DNA of 64,000 nt from Phycisphaerales bacterium (GTDB lineage Bacteria > Planctomycetota > Phycisphaerae > Phycisphaerales > UBA1924). Position 1 is the first letter of the stretch; each line of letters opens with the position of its first letter. Where the stretch lies: positions 124,001 to 188,000 of the forward strand of contig JAIEUA010000011.1 of the NCBI GenBank assembly GCA_019744815.1. Direction: 5' to 3'. This document shows positions 18,144 to 29,642 of the stretch, one piece after another. The position numbers and the translations under genes were made by a program. Below the pieces are notes generated by a model. It ran no database searches, had not been told where the DNA came from, and saw nothing but the letters and a program-made list of their open reading frames with translations.

Positions 18144-18530
18144 TCACGCCGTGGGAGGCTGGCGGAACGGAATCGGGGACCCCTTCGCGTCCACGGCGAC
18201 CATGACCAGCGTGGCCGCGGTGACCGGAACCACCGAGGAGTCCAGATACCGCTCGGCCTCGACCTCGACGGTCACGGTGACCGATTTCGTTCCGGTCTTG
18301 ACAGTCGTCGCGTAGAAATTCACGACATCGCCCACCTGAACCGGAGCCTTGAACTCCACCCGGTCGATCGCGGCTGTCACCCAGCGGTGCTGCCCGTGGT
18401 GGCGGGCCTCGACGAACCCGGCCTGGTCGATATAGCTGAGAATGACACCACCGAAGATGGTGCCGTAGTGGTTCGTGTCACGCGGCATGGTCGTGACCCG
18501 CAGGGCAAGCCGGCGAGGAAAGGCGGTCAT
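18144..18530 (-). CDS. Acyl-CoA thioesterase, hotdog fold (YciA/BFIT-like)
   Basis: Predicted to hydrolyse acyl-CoA thioesters in the cytoplasm. The 128 residues show the hotdog signature HYGTIFGGVILSYIDQAG at residues 21-38, with the conserved Asp35 on the central helix, followed by the strand segment VEFKAPVQVGDVVNFYA. Length fits single-hotdog enzymes, which assemble as hexamers. It heads the minus-strand run that includes the STAS and purN genes, and it is divergent from the DinB-like gene across 96 bases. Chain-length preference is not inferable. Confidence 0.9.
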   Translation of the reverse strand: MTAFPRRLALRVTTMPRDTNHYGTIFGGVILSYIDQAGFVEARHHGQHRWVTAAIDRVEFKAPVQVGDVVNFYATTVKTGTKSVTVTVEVEAERYLDSSVVPVTAATLVMVAVDAKGSPIPFRQPPTA

Positions 18531-18626
18531 GGGCGAAGATAGGCGTTCGCATCCGCCGGGTCGCGTATCGCCTCCCGTCCCCTACCATCTCACGTTCAGA
18601 ATTCGTTCACGCGAAAGGACTCTCCC

Positions 18627-19370
18627 ATGGCCAACGGCGAATGTTGCGGGGGCAAGAACAAGTCAGCGAACGGAGCCGCGAACGGCGCGACAGACACCGC
18701 CGAGGCTTCCTCCGGCTGCTGCGGTGGCTCCAGCGGCGGCGGCTGCGGGTGCAAGACCGGCGCCCAGAAGCTCATCATCCCGGTCGGCTCCGCCAAGGAC
18801 ATCGCCGCACTCCCCATCGGCGAGATGCTCGGCCGCTACCGTCGCGGCGTCGCCAACTTTGACCCCCGCGTCTTCAGCCTCTCCGCCGAACAGATGGACC
18901 AGGCCTTCCTGCCCGACGCCGAGGTCGGCCGCTGGTCGGTGCGGATGCTCCTGGGCCATGTCGCCGACGCCGAGTTGGTCTTTGTCCACCGCATGCGTCG
19001 CGCCATCGCCGAGGACAAGCCGATGCTCGCGGTCTGGGACGAGAACGCGTTCATCGACAGCAACCTCTACGCCATCCCCCGCGAGGTGCAGCAGGGCGAC
19101 CCCGCCAGCCTGATCGGCGGCTTCGTCGCCGTCGTCCACACGATGCGGATGTGGTCGTTCCAGTGGCTCGCCGGCCTCGAGCCCGAGCAGTACGAGCGCG
19201 TCGCCCTCCATCCCGAACGCGGCGAGCAATCGGTCCGCACCATCCTCTCGTACGCCATCTGGCACGTCGAGCACCACGGACGCTTCCTGCAGAAGAAGCT
19301 GGATCGCATGCTGGGACCGGTGCCGGAGCCGGTGGGTGCGGCGGCGGGTGGGTGCGGGTGCGGGAGCTGA
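18627..19370 (+). CDS. DinB-superfamily protein with Cys/Gly-rich ends
   Basis: The central region of this 247-residue protein looks like a DinB/YfiT-type four-helix bundle, a fold found in metal-dependent thiol-transferases and hydrolases: VRMLLGHVADAE supplies a helix-2 His and the late HVEHHGRFLQKK supplies the usual helix-4 His pair, a likely divalent-metal site. The ends are odd: residues 5-45 hold CCGG twice and a GGGCGC run separated by Asn/Ala-rich spacer, and the last residues are GGCGCGS. These cysteines could bind metal or form thiol adducts. No close functional assignment is possible. It begins a plus-strand run leading to nadB. Confidence 0.75.
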   Translation: MANGECCGGKNKSANGAANGATDTAEASSGCCGGSSGGGCGCKTGAQKLIIPVGSAKDIAALPIGEMLGRYRRGVANFDPRVFSLSAEQMDQAFLPDAEVGRWSVRMLLGHVADAELVFVHRMRRAIAEDKPMLAVWDENAFIDSNLYAIPREVQQGDPASLIGGFVAVVHTMRMWSFQWLAGLEPEQYERVALHPERGEQSVRTILSYAIWHVEHHGRFLQKKLDRMLGPVPEPVGAAAGGCGCGS

Positions 19371-19397
19371 GCATCGCCGGATTGGGAGTCGAGCACT

Positions 19398-19937
19398 ATG
19401 AGCAACGCCGAAACCAACTCTCGACCAGAGTGGAATCCAGGCAGCATGGCCATGTGCCTCATTGCCTTGACGGGGTACGCAATATTCGGCGCGGTGACCG
19501 GCATACGACACGAGTCCACTCTATCGGCGTTCTACTTCTCTGCCACGTGGGGTGCCTTCGGGCAGCTACTCGGAGGAACGTGGATCCCGATCGGTTTGAT
19601 CCTCGGGCTAGGGCTACAGCATCGATACCGCGACTACCACTTCAAGGGTGTCAATCTCCGTAAGGCGACGCTCTGGACCGTTAGCGTCCTACTCGCTGCC
19701 ATGTTCGTCCGCGCGCTGGTGTACGACGGTCCCAAGATTGACGCGAAGCTTTGGAAGATGAATTTGGCCATGCAAGAACGGAATCAGCAGGCCGAAATGC
19801 TTCATGTGCTCGTGGACCGACTCCAGAAGTTGAGTTTGCGAGAAGAGATCACGCCCGAGCAGTTGGCAGCCATCAGCCGTGTCATGGCTGAGAACCTCCC
19901 CCCCCGCGCCGAACGCACGGCTATCTCCAAGAACTAA
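19398..19937 (+). CDS. Uncharacterised membrane protein upstream of nadB
   Basis: The 179-residue protein is unrecognised. Three hydrophobic segments occupy about residues 17-36, 42-70 and 88-108 (AMCLIALTGYAIFGAVTG, WIPIGLILGLGL, LWTVSVLLAAMFVRALV). A charged, probably helical tail follows with NLAMQERNQQAEMLHVLVDRL, perhaps a coiled coil. Its stop codon TAA is directly followed by the ATG of nadB with no gap, so translational coupling is likely. Base composition is slightly less GC-rich at third positions than its neighbours (for example attccg, gtacgcaat), which could mean a different history. Confidence 0.65.
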   Translation: MSNAETNSRPEWNPGSMAMCLIALTGYAIFGAVTGIRHESTLSAFYFSATWGAFGQLLGGTWIPIGLILGLGLQHRYRDYHFKGVNLRKATLWTVSVLLAAMFVRALVYDGPKIDAKLWKMNLAMQERNQQAEMLHVLVDRLQKLSLREEITPEQLAAISRVMAENLPPRAERTAISKN

Positions 19938-21674
19938 ATGGACCGCCTCTTCGACCAACGCCGTTACCTGATCCCGTTCCGATCGACGCTGCTCCCGCAG
20001 ATCTTTACGGACACGCTCGTCATCGGCGCCGGTGTCGCCGGGCTTCGCGCCGCCGTCGCCGCCAGCGAGCACGGCGACGTCATCGTCCTTTCCAAAGGCG
20101 ACCTCAAGTCCACCAACACCGCCTGGGCCCAAGGCGGCATCGCCGCGGTGCTCACCACCGATGACTCCACCGAGTCGCACGTGCAAGACACGCTTGTCGC
20201 CGGAGCGGGGCTGTGCGATCATGACGCGGTTCGCGCCATCGTCGAGCACGGGCCGCGGAGTCTGCGCCAGCTCATGTCCTGGGGCATGCGGCTCGACACC
20301 AACGCCGAGGGCGAGCTCGCCGTCGGCCGCGAGGGCGGGCACAGCGCCAGCCGCATCGTCCACACCGACGGCGACGCCACCGGTCGCGAGCTGCAGCGCT
20401 GTCTGGTCGAGAAAGTCCGCAACACCACCGGCGTCCGCCTCTTCGAGAACTGCTTCGCGCTCGATCTCATCACCCCCGGCAACGAGCCCGGCTCCCCGGT
20501 GATGGGCGCGATCACCTATCACCCCAAGCACGGCCTGCAGATGATCTGGGCCAAGGCCACCATCCTCGCCAGCGGCGGCGCCGGCGTGCTCTTCCGCGAG
20601 ACCACCAATCCCGCCCAAGCGACCGCCGACGGCCTCGCCATGGCGTACCGCGCTGGCGCCACCGTCAGCGACATGGCGTTCCTGCAGTTCCATCCGACCA
20701 CCCTCTACCTGCCCGGTGCCGCTCGCTGGCTGATCACCGAAGCCGTCCGCGGCGAGGGCGCCTACCTGCTCGATTCCTCGCACTACCGCTTCATGCTCGA
20801 TGTGCACCCGCTGGCGGAACTCGCCCCCCGCGACGTCGTCAGCCGCGCCATCGTGCGTCAGATCGCCAAGCAGGCCTCGGCCGCGGGCGGCGGCCACGTG
20901 TGGCTGGATTGCCGGCACATCAAGGGATTCCAGCAGCGCTTCCCGGGCATCTGCGCCCTGCTGAAGAAGTTCGATCTCGATCCCGCCGAGGACCTGATTC
21001 CTGTCCACCCCGCCGCCCATTACATGATCGGCGGCGTGCACACCGATCTCGCCGGGCGCAGCGACGTGCCCGGGCTCTACGTCGTCGGCGAAGCCGCCAG
21101 CACCGGCCTGCACGGCGCCAACCGCCTCGCCAGCAACTCGCTGCTCGAGGGCCTCGTGATGGGCGAGATCGCCGGGCACACCTGCGCCGAGATGAAGGCT
21201 TCCAGCGGCACGCAGACCACGAGGCCCAGCGGCTGGACCACCCCCGCCCGCCCCGCGCCCGTCTCGGTCATCAGCGACATCCGCCCCAGCGACCAGGGCG
21301 AGCTCGACCTCGACGACGTCCGCTCCAGCCTCCGCAGCGCCATGTGGAAGAACGTCGGCATCGAACGCAGCGGGGCCAAGCTCCGCGACGTGGGCGACAT
21401 GCTGGATTTCTGGGCCCGTTACACCCTCGACAAGATTTTCGACGAACCGGCGGGCTGGGAGGTGCAGAACATGCTGCTGGTCGGCGCGCTGGTCGCCCGA
21501 TCGGCGGCCTGGCGCGACGAAAGCCGTGGCTGCCACACCCGCACCGACACCACCGAAGCCAAGCCCGACTACGAGGTCCACGATTGCTGGCGACGCGGAC
21601 GCGACAACCCCGATACCGTGCCGGTGAACAAGCCGCCAACCACGGTGATCGCAGGCACCGGAGCATTGGTGTGA
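19938..21674 (+). CDS. nadB: L-aspartate oxidase
   Basis: NadB oxidises L-aspartate to iminoaspartate with FAD, the first step of bacterial NAD synthesis. The 578-residue protein has the dinucleotide-binding GAGVAGLRAAV at residue 30, the flavoprotein block STNTAWAQGGIAA, the active-site area HTDGDATGRELQ, FLQFHPTTLY and HYMIGGVHTDLAGRSDVPGLYVVGEAA, and the C-terminal helical domain of the succinate dehydrogenase/NadB family (RSAMWKNVGIERSG). Arg and His residues expected in the active site are seen in these blocks. NadA and NadC are not in the window. It overlaps the next gene by four bases (GTGA). Confidence 0.96.
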   Translation: MDRLFDQRRYLIPFRSTLLPQIFTDTLVIGAGVAGLRAAVAASEHGDVIVLSKGDLKSTNTAWAQGGIAAVLTTDDSTESHVQDTLVAGAGLCDHDAVRAIVEHGPRSLRQLMSWGMRLDTNAEGELAVGREGGHSASRIVHTDGDATGRELQRCLVEKVRNTTGVRLFENCFALDLITPGNEPGSPVMGAITYHPKHGLQMIWAKATILASGGAGVLFRETTNPAQATADGLAMAYRAGATVSDMAFLQFHPTTLYLPGAARWLITEAVRGEGAYLLDSSHYRFMLDVHPLAELAPRDVVSRAIVRQIAKQASAAGGGHVWLDCRHIKGFQQRFPGICALLKKFDLDPAEDLIPVHPAAHYMIGGVHTDLAGRSDVPGLYVVGEAASTGLHGANRLASNSLLEGLVMGEIAGHTCAEMKASSGTQTTRPSGWTTPARPAPVSVISDIRPSDQGELDLDDVRSSLRSAMWKNVGIERSGAKLRDVGDMLDFWARYTLDKIFDEPAGWEVQNMLLVGALVARSAAWRDESRGCHTRTDTTEAKPDYEVHDCWRRGRDNPDTVPVNKPPTTVIAGTGALV

Positions 21675-22312
21675 ACGCCGGTCGACGCAAGACGCCGAGG
21701 CTGACGAGTCTTCGAGGAAGCCTCGGATCCACTGTCAGCACTTTGGTCGCGGGCCTTCTGGCCTGCTCCCTCGCCGGCTGCGAGACCCGCTACGTCCGCT
21801 ACAACCCGGCGCTGGCAAACCTTCCGGGCGCGAAGACCGGCATCCAGCCGGTCTACGGCGACGACCTCGCGGTCCTCGCCACGCCGATGGACAAGAACGC
21901 GACCGACAAGCCGGTGATCGAGAACCCCGACGGCACCAAGACGCTCGTGAGCCGCAACGCGCGAGACCTGATGTACCACATCGCGACCACCATGCGCGAG
22001 GACGACGAGAAGACCTTCACCGAGCAGGTGCTGAGCGAGGCGAGCCGCGACGAGTTCTTCCAGCGCGGGCTCGATCCCGCCTGGGCGTTCAAGGAGCTGA
22101 AGCGCCGGAGAGCGGACGTCGAGAAGGTGTTCAAGGACCTGCCGCAAGGCGACCTGACACCCGGCGTTCGCATCGAGGTGGTCGGGCAAAACGTCTTCCG
22201 CATCCGCTCACACTACCGCGACGTGCAGGAGTACCCGTGGGTGGGGTTCGACATGAAGCTGGAAGGGTCGAACTGGAAGCTGCGGTGGTTCGTGCCCAAC
22301 GACGGGAAGTGA
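21671..22312 (+). CDS. Putative lipoprotein, unknown function
   Basis: I start at GTG 21671, which overlaps the nadB stop in GTGA and so is coupled to it. The frame extends upstream inside nadB, but that part is a shadow. The 213-residue product has a signal peptide ending in the lipobox LAGC (after VSTLVAGLLACS), so it is likely lipid-anchored and periplasmic. The rest is mixed alpha/beta with an Arg/Lys-rich centre (ELKRRRADVEKVFKDLP) and a C-terminal VGFDMKLEGSNWKLRWF strand pair. No family is recognised. Confidence 0.75.
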   Translation: MNAGRRKTPRLTSLRGSLGSTVSTLVAGLLACSLAGCETRYVRYNPALANLPGAKTGIQPVYGDDLAVLATPMDKNATDKPVIENPDGTKTLVSRNARDLMYHIATTMREDDEKTFTEQVLSEASRDEFFQRGLDPAWAFKELKRRRADVEKVFKDLPQGDLTPGVRIEVVGQNVFRIRSHYRDVQEYPWVGFDMKLEGSNWKLRWFVPNDGK

Positions 22313-22317
22313 AGTAT

Positions 22318-22416
22318 CGGGTGCCACAGCTTGACCGGCTCGGCGGCCAAGCTGTGCGAGCACGCAGCCAGCAAGCCACCACACCGCTTAACCCAAAGCG
22401 GTCAACCAGTGGCACC
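22318..22416. repeat. Compound palindromic repeat (REP-like, GGTGCCAC family)
   Basis: The intergenic space contains CGGGTGCCAC followed by a 9-bp stem (CACAGCTTG at 22325-22333 with CAAGCTGTG at 22348-22356), then a 7-bp stem (ACCGCTT at 22383 with AAGCGGT at 22396). It closes with GTGGCACC at 22409-22416, the reverse complement of the opening GGTGCCAC. A related copy lies at 48461. The arrangement resembles mobilised REP/BIME elements; it may also terminate transcription from both sides, although no T-run is present. Confidence 0.75.
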
Positions 22417-22436
22417 TTCCCTGGCACGTTGCGTGC

Positions 22437-24443
22437 TTAGCGTGCCCCGCCTCGCGCTTCGAGCGTCACATCGATCACCATCTCCTGTTTCTCACGCAGA
22501 ACAGTGACCTTCACGACATCACCGGGCTTGGCGGCGTTGAAGTACGGCATCCATTCCTCGACACCGACAATTCGGTTGTCGTTCCACTTGATGATCAGAT
22601 CGTTCTTCTTGAGACCGGCCTTGGCCGCCGGAGTATCGGGCAGCACCTCGCCCACGAGCACGCCCTTCTCATCGCCGGAGTAATCGCCCGGGGCGATGCC
22701 AAAGCGGACGCGGCTGCGACCCGGCGCAGGCTGGTCGTTGTTGGTCGCCGCGCTCGCGCCGCCGCCGGCGACAAACGTGAACGGCTCGGGGCGCAAAGCC
22801 GCGTCGCGGGCGATGCGCTTCGCAAGGTCCGCGATCTGGGCCGCGCCGCGGTAGTTGATGAGGTCGGGGGTATCGGTCGGGCGGTGATACTCCGGATGCA
22901 TCCCCGAGAACAGGAACAACACCGGCACGCTCACGGCGTAGAAGCTGGCGTGATCGCTCGGTCCCATGCCGCCGGGCTTGGCCGCGATCTTCAGTCCGCT
23001 GGATTCAAAGTACGGGTTCAGCCAGTCGCTCAGACCCTCGGCGGTGGCGACGCCGCCAGCCTCCAAGGGCTTGTCAGCGAGGCGCCCGATCATGTCGGTG
23101 TTGATCATGTAATCGTGCTGCCCGATCGGCGCGATCGGGTGCTGCGTGTAGTACCGCGAGCCGTTCAGCCCGCTCTCCTCCGCCGAGAACGCCAGGAACA
23201 GCACGCTCCGCCGCGGCTGATCCGGCGGCAACTTCGAGAACTCCTCTGCCAGCTTCGCGGCGTTGATGAGCAACCCCGAAGTCCCGCTCGCGTTGTCGTC
23301 CGCCCCGTGGAAGATCTGCCCCCGGTCGCTGGGGAAACGCACGCCGACGAGGCCGGTGCCCAGATGGTCGTAGTGAGCGCCCAGCACGATGTAGCGGTCC
23401 TTCAGCTCGCCCACGCCCGGGAGCACCGCCCCGACGTTGTCGGTCATGGGCCGCAGCTTTCCAATCTTGGACCCGAGCGTGACCGTCGCCTTCGACAACT
23501 CGACGATCGCGCCTTCCTTGTCCACCAGCTTGCGCAGGTCGAGCAACGAGCGGCCCTGCGGGTCGGCCGCCTTCACCAGTGCCTCAGCCGCCTCGGTCGT
23601 CATCATCACCACCGGCACCTCGTACGGCTCGCGCGAGGTCAGGCTGTTCACGTCCTCCAGCTTGCCCATCCGGTCGTCCTTCGCGCCCGGCGGATTCACG
23701 ATGATCACGCCCTTGGCACCGCGCCGAACGGCCGAGCCAACCTTGGGCTCCAGACCCGCGGCGAACGACCAGCCCTCCTTGGCCCAACGCGACGTGCCCT
23801 CCTCGGTCATCGGCTCAAACCGCAGCACGATCGCGATCTTGCCTTCGAGGCTCGGGCCGTTCTCTCCGGTATCCGGGTAGCTTGTGTAACCGTCGTCGGC
23901 CATCGTGATGCCGTAACCAGCAAAGGCCAGCGGCGCCGTGGCGTCGGTGTTGCCGGCGAAGCCGAGGATGTTGAAATCGGTGCCGGCGACGAGCGACTTC
24001 GCCGCGCCGTCGATGGTGTACGAGAACTCCTGCTTCTCTGCGACGTTCTTGGCCGGAGCCTGGAACGGCTGCCGGTACGTCTTCTTGCCCCCATCGCCCT
24101 CCTCGGTGAACGCCGGCACCACGCCGTACTTCGCGAGCTGCTCGAAGTGGTACTGGACATAGTCCGCGGCCATCTTGCCGCCCTTGGTCCCCGGATACCG
24201 CCCCTCGTACTCGTTGCTCGCCAGTGTCCCGATGTGGGCCTTGAACTTTGCCTCGTCCGCCGCCAACACCTCCTCGGTCGCGGGAGCAGCCACGACCCGA
24301 TTCGACGCCGGAGCGGAGGCCGGAGCCGGGGCCGGTGCGGGGGCTGGCGAAGGCGTGTCGCCCGCGATCAACAGGCTCGCGGGCACGCCGCAGACCAGGA
24401 TCAACGCGGCGGCCGAGAGACGAACGAGTGAGCGGGTCGACAT
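22437..24443 (-). CDS. Secreted M28-family zinc aminopeptidase with PA-like insert and PDZ domain
   Basis: ATG 24443 (668 residues) is preceded by GGAG at six bases; the longer frame to 24566 has no such support. The signal peptide ([23 protein letters not shown]) is followed by a Pro/Ala linker. The M28 core has metal-site residues in LGAHYDHLG (His357, Asp359), [30 protein letters not shown] and a late [12 protein letters not shown], all expected ligands. A protease-associated domain lies between the N-terminal part and the core. A C-terminal PDZ domain contains [20 protein letters not shown]. Expected to trim peptides outside the cytoplasm. It is divergent from gcvP. Confidence 0.92.
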   Translation of the reverse strand: MSTRSLVRLSAAALILVCGVPASLLIAGDTPSPAPAPAPAPASAPASNRVVAAPATEEVLAADEAKFKAHIGTLASNEYEGRYPGTKGGKMAADYVQYHFEQLAKYGVVPAFTEEGDGGKKTYRQPFQAPAKNVAEKQEFSYTIDGAAKSLVAGTDFNILGFAGNTDATAPLAFAGYGITMADDGYTSYPDTGENGPSLEGKIAIVLRFEPMTEEGTSRWAKEGWSFAAGLEPKVGSAVRRGAKGVIIVNPPGAKDDRMGKLEDVNSLTSREPYEVPVVMMTTEAAEALVKAADPQGRSLLDLRKLVDKEGAIVELSKATVTLGSKIGKLRPMTDNVGAVLPGVGELKDRYIVLGAHYDHLGTGLVGVRFPSDRGQIFHGADDNASGTSGLLINAAKLAEEFSKLPPDQPRRSVLFLAFSAEESGLNGSRYYTQHPIAPIGQHDYMINTDMIGRLADKPLEAGGVATAEGLSDWLNPYFESSGLKIAAKPGGMGPSDHASFYAVSVPVLFLFSGMHPEYHRPTDTPDLINYRGAAQIADLAKRIARDAALRPEPFTFVAGGGASAATNNDQPAPGRSRVRFGIAPGDYSGDEKGVLVGEVLPDTPAAKAGLKKNDLIIKWNDNRIVGVEEWMPYFNAAKPGDVVKVTVLREKQEMVIDVTLEARGGAR

Positions 24444-24454
24444 CGAGGCTCCTT

Positions 24455-24480
24455 CGAAAACAGCGAAACAGCGAAAACAG
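24455..24480. repeat. Three short tandem repeats in the M28 gene leader
   Basis: Units CGAAAACAG, CGAAACAG and CGAAAACAG follow one another 12 to 37 bases upstream of the start codon and directly adjoin the ribosome-binding site of the minus-strand peptidase gene. Unit lengths of 9, 8 and 9 could allow slippage. No other gene overlaps them. Confidence 0.6.
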
Positions 24481-24729
24481 CAGTCCAACGCCGGACAGCC
24501 CGGCTCCCCAGGAAAGGCACCCTTCGCGCCGGCCCCGCCGAGGCAGACCCAGCGACCGGAAACCACAGGATACCGACCCCGGTCGGTCCGGTTTCCCGCA
24601 TTCCGATCCCACGCCCAATTCCCGAAAAGACCGTCCCGCGAACCTACTATCGCTCATCCGACGGGACGCGGTCCGCGAAGTCGCCTCGGAGGCCTTTTCC
24701 GGCTTCCGGGACTGATGACCAGCACCCCC

Positions 24730-24755
24730 GATCCCGCCGGGTACGGGTCGTTTTT
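24730..24755 (+). terminator. Terminator-like hairpin in the gcvP leader
   Basis: GATCCCG pairs with CGGGTC (one bulged base, loop CCGGGTA) and is followed by GTTTTT, the shape of an intrinsic terminator on the plus strand. The only upstream gene is on the other strand, so a terminator here would sit inside the gcvP leader, 55 bases before its ATG. It could act as an attenuator. The stem is only six pairs. Confidence 0.4.
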
Positions 24756-24809
24756 CCTCGCCGTTCACCCGCGCGGACCCCGTTCGCGCCGCCTCTCGGA
24801 GCCCCACGC

Positions 24810-27764
<2,955 letters not shown>

Positions 27765-27797
27765 GCCGCCGCGCCAGCGATCGGGTACAAAGTCTCT

Positions 27798-29576
27798 ATG
27801 TCCGACATCATCGTCGCCCAGGCTTACGAACACCTCCGCGCCAAGCGCTACGACCAGGCGCTCGCGCTGGTGCGTCGCGGCTTGGAGAAGGACACCAACA
27901 ACCTCAAGCTCCTCGACGCCTACACCCAGATCGCGATGCACGCGGGCAAGAGCGATATCGCGATCTACGCCCTTGAACAGGCTGGCAAGGCGATGCCGTG
28001 GAACGCCCGCATCCACATGCTCAAGGGCGAGATCGAGCTCCGCCGCGACAAGTTCGCCGCCGCCGAGAAGCACTTCCGCAAGGCCTTCGAGATCGACCCG
28101 GTCAACCCCAACCACGGGCGCTCGGTCTGCATCGCCATGTACCGCGACGACCGCGTCGACGAGGCCATGGCCTTCGCCCGCCACCTCTTCGCCACCCGCC
28201 CGGTTGACGACGAGACGCTTTCGCTCTACGCCAGCTTCTGCGATCTGGCGGGCGATCTCGACGAGATGATCCGGGTGCTGAAGGAACAGCTCCGCCGCTC
28301 CCCCAACGACCTGACCAGCCTGCAGGCCCTGCTCACCCCGCTGGCCCGCGTGCACGGCATGGACCCCCGCGAGGTCTTCCAGCAGCACCTCAAGCTGGCT
28401 CGCGTGCTCACGAGCATGATCGAGAGCAAACGCGAGCCGCACACCAACACCCCCGACCCGGAGCGACTGCTCCGCATCGGCTACTGCTCGCAGGACTTCC
28501 GCAACCGCTCCGCCGGGCACTTCATCGAGCCCATCATCACCCACCACGACAAGTCGCGGTTCCACATCACCCTCTACCACAACGTCCTGGGCGAGGACGA
28601 ACTCACCGATCGCCTGAAGCAGCACGCCCAGCTCTACCGCAACGTCTGGGGCATCGACGACAAGAAGATGGTCGACATGATCAAGAAGGACGGGATCGAC
28701 ATCCTCGTCGATCTCAGCGGGCACACCGGCTGCGGCCGCATCGTCCCCTTCGTCGTCAAGCCCGCGCCCGTGCAGTACACCTACATGGGCTACCCCAACA
28801 CGACCGGGCTGCCCCAGATCGATTTCCGGGTCGTGGACTGGTTCACCGACCCCGCGGGCTCCGAGCACCTCGCCACCGAGACCCTCGTCCGCATGGACGG
28901 CTGCTTCCTCTGCTACACCCCGCCGCACCACGCGGGTGCGGTCCGACCGGCGCCGCAGACCGCCAACGGCTTCGTCACCTTCGGCTCGTTCAACACCCTG
29001 ACCAAGGTCAGCAACCACGTCCTCGAAGTCTGGGCCAAGGTCCTCCACGCGGTGCCCAACTCGCGGCTGCTCCTGAAAGCCCTGGCCCTCTCCAGCCCCA
29101 ACACCAAGGACCGCATCTGGAGCACGCTCGCCTCCTTCGGCATCGCCAAGGAGCGGGTCGACCTCTTCGCCGAGACCAAGGGCAAGGCCGAGCACCTCGA
29201 CATGTACGCCAAGGTCGACATCGCCCTTGACCCCTGGCCCTACAACGGCACCACCACCACCGTCGAGGCCATGTACATGGGTGTCCCGGTCGTGACCATC
29301 GCCGGCAACAACCACGTCTCACGCGTCGGCGTCAGCCTGCTCAACAACCTCGGCACGCCCGAGCTGATCGCCAGGGACGAGAACGACTACGTCGAGATCG
29401 CGTCGCGCCTCGCCGCCGACGGACCCAAGCGTCTGGCCCTCCGCGAGAACCTGCGTGGCATGGTCGAGCGGAGCGTGCTGTGCGACCACGCGGGCTTCAC
29501 CCGCCGTCTCGAGGCTCACTACCGCAAGGCGTGGGGCGAGTGGTGCGAGAAGAAGCAAGCCGACCCGTCGCTCTGA
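27798..29576 (+). CDS. TPR plus O-GlcNAc-transferase-like (SPINDLY/GT41) glycosyltransferase
   Basis: The 592-residue protein has four or five TPR units in residues 1-175 (YEHLRAKRYDQALALVRRGL, AEKHFRKAFEIDPVNPNHGR) followed by a GT41 catalytic domain. The latter shows RIGYCSQDFRNRSAGHF with a GHF catalytic-type His, VDLSGHTGCGRI, APVQYTYMGYPNTTGL, FVTFGSFNTLTKV, and the nucleotide-sugar region DIALDPWPYNGTTTTVEA. Family members transfer GlcNAc or fucose to Ser/Thr of proteins in the cytosol. The target here is unknown. It sits 33 bases after gcvP, probably cotranscribed, although no metabolic link is obvious. Confidence 0.92.
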   Translation: MSDIIVAQAYEHLRAKRYDQALALVRRGLEKDTNNLKLLDAYTQIAMHAGKSDIAIYALEQAGKAMPWNARIHMLKGEIELRRDKFAAAEKHFRKAFEIDPVNPNHGRSVCIAMYRDDRVDEAMAFARHLFATRPVDDETLSLYASFCDLAGDLDEMIRVLKEQLRRSPNDLTSLQALLTPLARVHGMDPREVFQQHLKLARVLTSMIESKREPHTNTPDPERLLRIGYCSQDFRNRSAGHFIEPIITHHDKSRFHITLYHNVLGEDELTDRLKQHAQLYRNVWGIDDKKMVDMIKKDGIDILVDLSGHTGCGRIVPFVVKPAPVQYTYMGYPNTTGLPQIDFRVVDWFTDPAGSEHLATETLVRMDGCFLCYTPPHHAGAVRPAPQTANGFVTFGSFNTLTKVSNHVLEVWAKVLHAVPNSRLLLKALALSSPNTKDRIWSTLASFGIAKERVDLFAETKGKAEHLDMYAKVDIALDPWPYNGTTTTVEAMYMGVPVVTIAGNNHVSRVGVSLLNNLGTPELIARDENDYVEIASRLAADGPKRLALRENLRGMVERSVLCDHAGFTRRLEAHYRKAWGEWCEKKQADPSL

Positions 29577-29642
29577 ACGTGCTTTCTCAAGCAACGATGT
29601 TGTTCATCGAACGAGGGTTGATCACGCTCCGCCGACGATCTG

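Larger units (their letters stand above)
24444..24809. other. 366-base divergent intergenic region between the M28 peptidase gene and gcvP
   Basis: No gene is seen. Besides the tandem repeats near the left end, the right half is rich in inverted repeats: an 8-bp stem CGGAGGCC/GGCTTCCG at 24687-24708, then a terminator-like hairpin at 24730-24755. A GGAG ribosome-binding site precedes gcvP. I looked for the conserved parts of a glycine riboswitch and did not find them. Confidence 0.6.

Noticed and set aside
19689-21581. A 630-codon minus-strand open frame opposite nadB
   Set aside because: nadB motifs on the plus strand are unambiguous, and the antisense translation is repetitive low-complexity sequence.
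20900-21670. Long upstream extension of the lipoprotein frame inside nadB
   Set aside because: It is an Arg/Pro-rich shadow of nadB; the signal peptide only begins after GTG 21671.
24560-24740. Glycine riboswitch before gcvP
   Set aside because: The conserved aptamer parts, including the GAAGGGGCAA-like core, could not be found, although a terminator-like hairpin exists.
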